This document shows positions 30,400 to 36,797 of a DNA stretch of 36,797 bases, piece by piece; position 1 is the first letter of the stretch, and each line of letters begins with the position of its first letter. Under the pieces are notes generated by a model. That model saw nothing but the letters and a program-made list of their open reading frames with translations. It had not been told where the DNA came from and did not search any database. A program made the translations under genes and the position numbers. The DNA is taken from the NCBI GenBank assembly GCA_001931875.2, contig MSJH02000346.1, positions 1-36,797 on the forward strand, read 5' to 3'. The DNA is from Byssochlamys sp. IMV 00236 (Eukaryota; Ascomycota; Eurotiomycetes; Eurotiales; Thermoascaceae).

Positions 30400-30544
30400 T
30401 TTTTTTTTTTTGTAAGCGACAAGTAAAAATAAATGGAGTTCATGACGACTTCATTGCTGGATTAATCGACATCATTCTAGGATACGATTTTTTTCTGTAC
30501 GACATTAAACTCAAAACCAGCGACTTTACTTTTTGAAATGACTA
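30400..30544 (-). repeat. Right terminal inverted repeat
   Basis: Inverse partner of 28684-28828. Ends at the TA dinucleotide 30545-30546, which it shares with a second, oppositely oriented copy of the end motif. Confidence 0.6.
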
Positions 30545-30570
30545 TACAGTCTTTTCAGAAAGTAAAGTCG
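30521..30570. repeat. 50-bp near-perfect palindrome centred on TA
   Basis: Left arm starts CGACTTTACTTT; right arm ends AAAGTAAAGTCG. Only three of the 25 base pairs mismatch. The centre is GACTATACAGTC. It consists of the outer ends of two TIR copies facing away from one TA. Confidence 0.85.
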
Positions 30571-31701
30571 TAATTTTGCAATTTTTATAATACAATTTAT
30601 ACAAAAAAGCGACAAGCCAGTGCGACATCTCTTTCTGGAAATAGTGTACATCAGTTACTTTCAGCATTTATTTCAAACTCCCTTTTTGGCTCCTCAATAT
30701 AGTCATTATCTAGATTGAAATCGTTTACATCTTTTGTACATTAGTAAAATAAGTGCTTAGCTCCTTCTTTTTTGATATCCTTTCAATCGTTTGATACATT
30801 GTAATATTATTTTTAATCTTGTTCAATTCTATTGTTTGTTGTTCTATTACCAACTAAGCTTTAAAGTTGGTCACAGTCCTCTTTAAGGTTATTCGCATTG
30901 TAAATTAGCCAATGAATAAAAAGAATGCACTATATGAATATAATGGTGTAAAGCCACAATGAATCACTATCCATCTAAATGATGAGTCTGTACAATTATA
31001 AGTCGCGTGAGTAACAACATGGTATGTACTTGAAAAAAGGGAAAACACATAATAGAACATAGGTATCCTTTATCGCTTTCCCTTTTTTATATTTTTATTC
31101 TTTTGGCTCGCCTCTCTCTCTCTCCCTCCTTCTTTGTTATGTGGTCACTTTCTGTTGTATCCTATTGAGATTGTTTCAAACAGGAGTACACTGATCGAAA
31201 TTCACTAAACAGCTTGTTGACCATAATAAGAAGGACATTTCACATCACTACAATTTTTAACAAACGATAAGTTTTGTATATTAGCTGTGTTAAGAAGAAA
31301 ATGTATAAATGGGACATGAAAGCTTTACTCAATGTAATAATAATCTTTTTAAGCCAAATACATACACACGTATCTGACGATATTTTATTTAATTTCAGCG
31401 TGATGAGAATGATGATTCGTCCAAGAAAGACAATAGAGAACGAGGGGAGAGTAAAATGATCCCTAGTAATTAATAATAGGAAATAAAAATACCTTTTCTG
31501 TGTTCCTCATTTGCAGGAAATGATGCATAGAAAGGGGAGATAGGAGATCAGATACAATGAATTTTTTAAAACGCTATACAATGTCATGATGTTACACTAA
31601 GCATAAAAATCGATAAATTTCCTTTTTCTTTTTCTTTTTTTTTTTTTTTTTTTTTTCTCTCTCTCTCTTTTTCTCTCCTTGTTTCCTTTTCTTATTTATA
31701 A
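30571..31701. other. Spacer between TIR element and F-box gene
   Basis: Begins with sequence continuing inward from the second TIR end (AAAGTAAAGTCG then AAAAAAGCGACAAGCCAG near 30610). No matching right end was found, so only a fragment of a second element remains. The rest is AT-rich without genes. It ends with a poly-T/CT tract (about 31620-31690) forming the promoter of the F-box gene. Confidence 0.45.
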
Positions 31702-33496
31702 ATGATGAACAACAATAATATGGATGAAGGCTTTGTAGAACAAGGATTTAAATTACCTGGTTTTATGAATAGTTGGTCAGATGAAGAAAAAGCAGGTTAA
31801 AATTTTTAGGAAAACAATAGAAACTATAAATATATAAACTATACTTTATTAGAATTTGCCTATCAATTGTTATTATGTATACCCGTATCATCTACAACAA
31901 AAGTCATGAATCGATTATCACCACTTGTCTATAAGGATTATATCTCTGTAAGTTTACAAGTGTTATCTTTGATTCCATTAACCTTTTTATTGTGTAGTCA
32001 CTACCTTATGAGATAAAATTAGATATCCTCTATCGATTGGACATCAAATCCCTTGTTCACATGTCACGCGTTTCAAAACAATGGAAATCAATTATTGAAG
32101 ATCAGCAGTTATGGAAAGACTTGTATCTTCACTCAGGTTGGTCATTCAATCAAAGGGCTGTAAAAGAATATTTATTATCACAACGAACACTTGTCGAGAA
32201 AAGCATGAGCACACCCAGATCACTTTTACCCATGATGCCCCGACTAAGACCATTCAAAGCTCCACCTCCCATCTTGGAAAAGTTTGCCCTCAATCCTGAT
32301 TCAACCGTTCAACAAGTCTGCTCGTCGAAATCACAGCCATTATCATCATTTAATAGACAAGAAGCATTATCTCATATCATAAAAGAAAGACCCTTTATAA
32401 ATAGACCTCCTCTTAGACGTCATATAAAATACGACGAAACACCCATTTACCATTATAAAGAATCAACCGATACTCGTTATATCAACTGGAAACGACTGTA
32501 TCGCAATAGATCATTGATCGAAAAAAGATGGAATGAAGGAAAATGCAAGATGAGGCAGTTCCCTTCGGATGCGTCTCTGGAACACAGCGGCTCGATCTAT
32601 TGCTTACAATTCAATAATTCTATTCTTGTTACAGGAAGCAGGGATAGACATGTCAAAATATGGGATATCAATACAGGCGCACTGCTCCGTAAACTAGAAG
32701 GCCATTTAGGCAGTGTTCTCTGTCTGCAGTTTGATCATCGTTTCTTGATTAGTGGAAGTAGTGATGCCGCGCTGATCATATGGGACATTCACACTGGAGA
32801 ACGCATCAAGGTGATTCAGGGTCATGAGGAGAGTGTGCTCAATGTCAAGTTTAAAGGAAACACACTGGTGAGTTGCTCAAAGGATAGAACGGTTCGTATC
32901 TGGAGATTGGAGAATAGCGGGGATATTAAGCTTCACTCCGTCTTGAGAGGACATCGTGCTGCAGTCAATGCTGTGCAATTTAAAGACAACAAAGTAGTAT
33001 CTGCATCAGGTGACAGAACAATAAAGATATGGGATATGGTATGCAATAAGATCCAAAAAAAAAGAGAAAGACATATTGATATTTATCTCATTAGACTTCG
33101 GGTGAATGTCTTAAAACATTAGACTCACATAGTCGAGGCATCGCATGCGTCGAATATGATGGTAAATACATCATCAGTGGATCAAGTGACCAAACCATCA
33201 AAGTATGGAATGCTGCAACAGGAGAATGTATTCATACCCTAGTGAGCCATAAAGATCTTGTACGTACAATACAACTAGACAGTAAAAGTAAAAGAATCAT
33301 CAGTGGAAGTTATGATGGAAGCTTAAAGATTTGGGGATTAGAAAACGGAATTTTATTAAGAAGCCTAAGTCAAGCCACCTATGGCAGAATACTAAATTTA
33401 CAGTTTGATTTTGGTAAAATCATCTGTTCGACGAATTTGGGCAAAATAATCATCTATGATTTTACATATGGCATCGATACACAGTTTATTTCTTGA
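31702..33496 (+). CDS. F-box/WD40 protein, beta-TrCP/FBXW11-like SCF substrate receptor
   Basis: Substrate adaptor of an SCF ubiquitin ligase. Exons: 31702-31795, 31853-31947, 31998-33038, 33095-33496; 543 residues. The F-box is at about 64-105 ([40 protein letters not shown]). From about residue 185 to the end run seven WD40 blades whose wording is close to beta-Tr[81 protein letters not shown] region of Pro/Arg-rich sequence separates F-box and propeller. The last blade is weaker. Its stop codon overlaps the end of the convergent kinesin-like gene by 11 bp. Target phosphodegron not predictable. Confidence 0.9.
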
Positions 33497-34950
33497 TCTC
33501 ATCTATCCTCTTCTTTAATTGTTGAATTGATCTTGCCTTTAGTTCCAATAAATCGTTCAATGTCTCCAGATACTCGATAAATTCATTTACGCTCCTTTTT
33601 GCATGTGGCTGATGAAGAAACTTGAACTCCTTGTTTAAGCATTCGTTCATATCACAAATATGCTGTTTATGCTGACGAAGAAACTCTGTCATCTTTTCAT
33701 GACTAATGGCCCTAGATTCCTTTTGATTTTTGATTTCATTCGCACATCTTAGCGTATTCAACGTGCGCTCAACATTGGATGGAGTAGACAATACGGTCGC
33801 AATCATACATGCACGCGATTCATTCATAAATGATTCATTTAGTAAACGAATCACTTTTTTTGTCTTTACTGGTCTTGATCTCAGTTCTACATCCGTCCTT
33901 GTCCTTTCATCTTTATCTAATGTACCTTCGGCTATTTCCATCACTCTTAATTTCCCCATGATTACCTTCTTGTCGTCAGTTTGTCTCAAGGCGATTTGCA
34001 AAACAGCATGGGAATAAAGTGGATCTATAGATATGCGTCATTTTACTTGCTTCTTTTTATAGATATACTTTACCTTTCATACGCAACTGGTTGCCACAGC
34101 TTACCATTTGAGTCATATCAGATACGCTTTTGATACGAAACTCTTTTAATCCAACAATGGCCATAGGATGACCTTTTATCTCTCTTGTATACAGTTTCTT
34201 ACGATCATCTAATAGATCGTACAATTGATCTTGATGTATTTCATAAAATCCCACCCATGCAGACAGATGCATATATTCCGGCTTCTGGAGCATATTTAAA
34301 ATCTCGCGTGCCGCCATGACGCTTATTCCGTCATGACCGTTGAATAAGGTATGAGTTTTGCCTGAATTACGTTGTCCACTTGTTGCAATACAATGATTAG
34401 ATTTAATTAATATCTATAACGCAAAGAACTTACTAGGCGAAACAAGTTGCATTTCCACTCTTTTCAAAAATGTAACTGACAAGTGGTTGAGCTGTTCTCT
34501 CATAAACCTTTCAAACAATGTTACCACTCTTTACTCTTTCTATCAAATGTACACTTACATAACTATTTACATGATCTGTATTTAGCACGTCATCAAACGT
34601 AAACATATAACGTTCAGTAAAATGAGATGAGTCAGGTCGTTTTCTAAATACGCGTGAGTCAAAACGCGGTGCAGTTTTTCCCTTGTTTCTTACTTTGACT
34701 CATTTATAAGGACTGTACAGTTATCATCCATGACCGACACACCATCTCTTTCGCGTTGACTCAACTCTTTTTTCGATCGCGGTCTTTTTCGAACGCATAC
34801 GCGCAATGGTTGATCTTGGTTGATCTTGTCTAGTTTATGCTGTGTCTCGTGGATGTTGATTAGTGATCCATTGTATTTCTTTCTGATGAATGGAGAACGT
34901 GCGATCCTGGTGGATGAATGTAGATGAGCAAGGCTGGATGATCCAAGCAT
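33486..34950 (-). CDS. Diverged kinesin-13-like protein with altered switch regions
   Basis: Five exons: 34950-34694, 34643-34559, 34507-34434, 34378-34074, 34024-33486; 419 residues. Motor-type landmarks appear in order: [13 protein letters not shown] (51-63, kinesin-13 signature), [37 protein letters not shown] (P-loop 140-147), [15 protein letters not shown], then [20 protein letters not shown] and [11 protein letters not shown]. Switch I (usually SSRSHA) is LYSHA at 243-247 and switch II (usually DLAGNE) is EIAEGT at 270-275. About 25-30 residues after switch II, including the INKSL helix, are missing. A C-terminal coiled coil ([20 protein letters not shown]) ends the protein. The open multi-exon frame argues for a living gene; ATP turnover is doubtful. 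It could be a non-catalytic motor or an early pseudogene. Confidence 0.78.
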
Positions 34951-35607
34951 ATGTGTATTAATGAAAAGAGAGAGAGAGAGAGAGAAAAAAAAAAAAAGAA
35001 GAAAGAGACAACAGAACTCATATTTTAAATGCATATACTGCGACATGGTATGTAGAATGATATACTAAAGCAATAGCAACACATTCTCCCCCCTTTTTTT
35101 TTATTCTTGTCAAGGCTAAAAAAAAACATACAGAAATCAAAATTTCAATACACAAGATCTGTGTCTCGGTGACATTTTTAAATGGCAAACAGCTCCCTTT
35201 TCGGTAATAAGGAAAGAAACGATGTAAGTGAGAAGATAGAAATATAATAGCCAAGGAAGAACGGCTTGAAAAAAACTATGAAAACATTAAGCATAATCGG
35301 ACATCACAACTAGGAAAGATGTAAATATCTATTTGACAACTTTAATTACACCAAAAGAGGACTTTAGAATTTTATTTGCATTCATTGTTATAAAAATAAA
35401 GGGTGGTTCGGAAAGCTATTGAGCACATTGGGGGACTGAAAAAGGAGGATTTGTTTAGGCACATATAAAAAAAAACCCAATTGAAGGTGGAACGACTTAA
35501 TATCCCAACTGAGTGCCAAAGTTGTTCTGAATCATCCCATAAAGCCTGGGTAATGAGTCCACTAAATGATGAGTTTAAAATGAAGAGTTGCATAAAACTA
35601 AATGACG
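34951..35607. other. Spacer between divergent kinesin-like gene and next gene
   Basis: Holds a (CT)n/T-rich leader for the minus-strand gene (about 34955-35010). The stretch 35400-35590 is slightly GC-richer with no frame recognised. Nothing else seen. Confidence 0.4.
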
Positions 35608-35614
35608 TATAAAA
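35608..35614 (+). promoter_or_regulatory. TATA box TATAAAA
   Basis: TATAAAAG 60 bp upstream of the ATG at 35668, followed by a T/C tract; the position fits a core promoter. One of few clear TATA boxes in the window. Confidence 0.5.
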
Positions 35615-35667
35615 GGCCATTAGAGTCTTTTTCTTTTTTTTTTTTCTCTATTCTAATTTTATATCTT

Positions 35668-36126
35668 ATGGACCACCAAGACATTCCTCAACATATTCCT
35701 GTGCAAGCAGCTGTTGCCCCAGAACAGAAGCCATACCAACAAAAGCACATTGTTCGCACTCCTTCTATTTCTCCTCCTCCTCCAAAGAGCGAGCGAAGAA
35801 TTTCTCAGCACAGTCTATCACCTGAAAAATTAGGTGTTGTGGGTTATGTGAAAGATGTGGCAGGATTTGTTAAAGACGTTGTGCAAGATCGAAAAGAAAA
35901 GAAAAATCACAAGGAGACGGGTGAAAAGCTAATAGAAGGTCATGAAGAAGAAAGGAAAACTCCTAGAAGTCCAAGTCCGGAGCCAGCTCAACAACAACAA
36001 CATAAATCTACTCCACTAGCCGAGGCTGTAACTGGCTTATTCCCTATTGATCACGGATGCATTCACGCAGATGATCTTCGACAGCAAATGATGCAAGTGA
36101 ATGAACAGGAACGTAAGCTTTTATAA
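35668..36126 (+). CDS. Charged protein of unknown function (152 aa)
   Basis: I do not recognise this protein. Single exon of 152 residues, started at the ATG after a TATA box and a T/C tract; an upstream in-frame ATG at 35603 overlaps the TATA box and is less likely. Residues 1-50 are Pro/Gln-rich (SPPPPKSERRIS). The middle is a probable amphipathic helix (LGVVGYVKDVAGFVKDVVQD) leading into a Lys/Glu-rich stretch. A Pro/Gln spacer and a conserved-looking end (LAEAVTGLFPIDHGCIHADD, LRQQMMQVNEQERKLL) follow. No signal peptide or membrane segment. Its final Leu-stop codons overlap the MHF1 stop on the other strand. Confidence 0.65.
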   Translation: MDHQDIPQHIPVQAAVAPEQKPYQQKHIVRTPSISPPPPKSERRISQHSLSPEKLGVVGYVKDVAGFVKDVVQDRKEKKNHKETGEKLIEGHEEERKTPRSPSPEPAQQQQHKSTPLAEAVTGLFPIDHGCIHADDLRQQMMQVNEQERKLL

Positions 36127-36737
36127 CTTTCTTTGCTTTCGTTTATTGGCATCTTCAGCTATTTCTTTTGCTGTCTCGGAGATAACCTCATACTGTTTGT
36201 GTATAATAAAGAATTAATAATAAAGCATAACCTTTCTCAATTTCTTACCAATGTGTCGTTTCTACGGGCACATAGCTGTCATGTACATAGCATGTTAGGC
36301 AATATTTATACCCATCTTTTACTTACCTTGACATCCTCCATTGAAATAACTGAACGTCTACCGTGTCTGTGGAAAGTGTGATTAATGCGAATTTGTTTTA
36401 TTAAAGTAATTATCACCTTGCAAATGCTTCCAAATCCTGACCCAGTAGCTCTAAATAACCTTTAGCATTTTCATCGTCTTGATTTCTTTTACTTTACTTA
36501 TTTGAGAGGCTAAAACTTCGGTCAATGACAATACAAATTCTGGTGAAGTTTCTTTTCCGAGTGATCGCGCTAACTTTGAGTTTAGCACGTTTTATATCCT
36601 TGCGTCCTCTAAAGCGTGTACCTTCTCGATCAGCAATTTCTTTCACATTATATAATAACGCGGTTATATATTCCTAAATGAAACTTGTAAGCCTCTTAAT
36701 TACATCTTGAAATCCCTTTTACGTTATCCTCATCCAT
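36121..36737 (-). CDS. MHF1: MHF1/CENP-S histone-fold protein, seven small exons
   Basis: Histone-fold subunit that pairs with MHF2/CENP-X at Fanconi-type DNA repair forks and at the kinetochore (CENP-T-W-S-X). Exons: 36737-36723, 36673-36622, 36569-36498, 36450-36417, 36366-36327, 36275-36249, 36192-36121; introns 47-56 nt, all GT-AG; 103 residues. The spliced frame reads YITALLYNVKEIADREARSL, KETSPEFVLSLTEVLASQI, then LLGQDLEAFARHGRRSVISM and EDVKLCARRNDTL, in the order and spacing of MHF1 helices. A basic tail (NKRKQRKL) ends it. Each phase was fixed by this conservation. No single exon is longer than 24 codons, so the gene is invisible to ORF scans. The 5' leader may extend beyond the window. 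Confidence 0.88.
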
Positions 36738-36797
36738 TGCAAATTCAACAAAAGAAAACGTTTGTTTTTATTTTTTTGGTGGTAAAAAAAAAAAAAA

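Larger units (their letters stand above)
28684..30544. mobile_element. 1.86 kb terminal-inverted-repeat element with TA flanks
   Basis: Left end starts CAATCATATCAC then AAAGTAAAGTCG (28696-28707). The right end, read inward on the minus strand, starts TAGTCATTTCAA then AAAGTAAAGTCG (30532-30521). Similarity continues for about 140 bp, including GAAGTCGT repeats and TTTATTTTTAC followed by TGTCGCTTA at both ends. TA flanks both sides (28682-28683 and 30545-30546), as for Tc1/mariner-type insertions. Inside, on the minus strand, are a PD-(D/E)xK-like ORF and a second degenerate ORF; no DDE transposase is seen. It is probably a non-autonomous or cargo-bearing element. Copy number and the exact ends need genome comparison. 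Confidence 0.65.

Noticed and set aside
30303..30536. 77-codon plus-strand open frame across the right TIR
   Set aside because: It runs through a poly-T tract and the inverted repeat and overlaps the minus-strand ORF leader. No family resemblance.
34951..35046. Upstream in-frame extension of the kinesin-like ORF
   Set aside because: It translates the CT/T-rich leader as poly-Ser/Leu/Phe. The ATG at 34950 after the tract is the better start.
1..36797. CRISPR array, bacterial operon, or tRNA genes
   Set aside because: No regularly spaced repeats, no Shine-Dalgarno-type gene clusters, and no cloverleaf with both A and B boxes was found; spliceosomal introns throughout show a eukaryotic genome.

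Overview
The window reads as nuclear DNA of an early-diverging filamentous fungus, most likely Mucoromycota (Mucorales-like). The reasons are AT-rich spacers, compact genes, and about 48 GT-AG introns that are nearly all 39-95 nt long. Other signs are pyrimidine-rich tracts just upstream of many start codons, a fused folate gene FOL1, a mitochondrial-type ThrRS without editing domain, and decayed mobile-element debris of a kind I associate with Mucorales. The genus cannot be told from this sequence.

Layout, left to right: COX4 (+, 691-1253); a Thr/Asn-rich single-pass membrane protein with a separate signal-peptide exon (+, 1902-3154); a small unknown protein (+, 4635-4952); a GPI-type GH16 glycosidase (-, 4985-6210); an Sds3-like Sin3/Rpd3L subunit (-, about 6434-7688); SPF30/SMNDC1 (-, 7823-8558); a 3.4 kb gene-poor stretch with a MULE-like transposase relic; an amino-acid permease with 10 exons including 11-, 7- and 3-nt microexons (+, 11929-14135); a UBE2W-like E2 with an apparent 1-nt exon (-, 14294-15174); a broken gene of a family I cannot name (+, 15407-15955); mitochondrial ThrRS (+, 16159-17590); NAR1 (-, 17650-19240); FOL1 (+, to 22143, no in-frame ATG); a two-finger C2H2 factor (-, 22797-23554); a 2.7 kb near-empty stretch; a decayed coding relic (26242-27085); a short SAM-domain protein (+, 27649-28282); a 1.86 kb TIR element with TA flanks carrying a PD-(D/E)xK-like ORF (28684-30544); a beta-TrCP-like F-box/WD40 protein (+, 31702-33496); a diverged kinesin-13-like protein (-, 33486-34950); an unknown charged protein (+, 35668-36126); and MHF1/CENP-S in seven exons (-, 36121-36737).

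The genes are unrelated housekeeping and regulatory genes rather than one pathway: respiration, folate synthesis, cytosolic Fe-S assembly, mitochondrial translation, splicing, ubiquitination, chromatin and kinetochore, cell wall, and nutrient uptake. Packing is tight. Two convergent pairs overlap inside their stop regions. NAR1 and FOL1 share a divergent promoter region. Two genes (the E2 and MHF1) are cut into exons so small that they cannot be found as long open frames. I rebuilt them from splice phase and family conservation.

The observations I rate highest are the splicing architecture (exons of 1, 3, 7 and 11 nt inferred from conserved protein motifs) and the TIR element with its back-to-back 50-bp palindromic junction. 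The exon models are my own hand splices without transcripts. Family names come from remembered motif conservation, not a database search.
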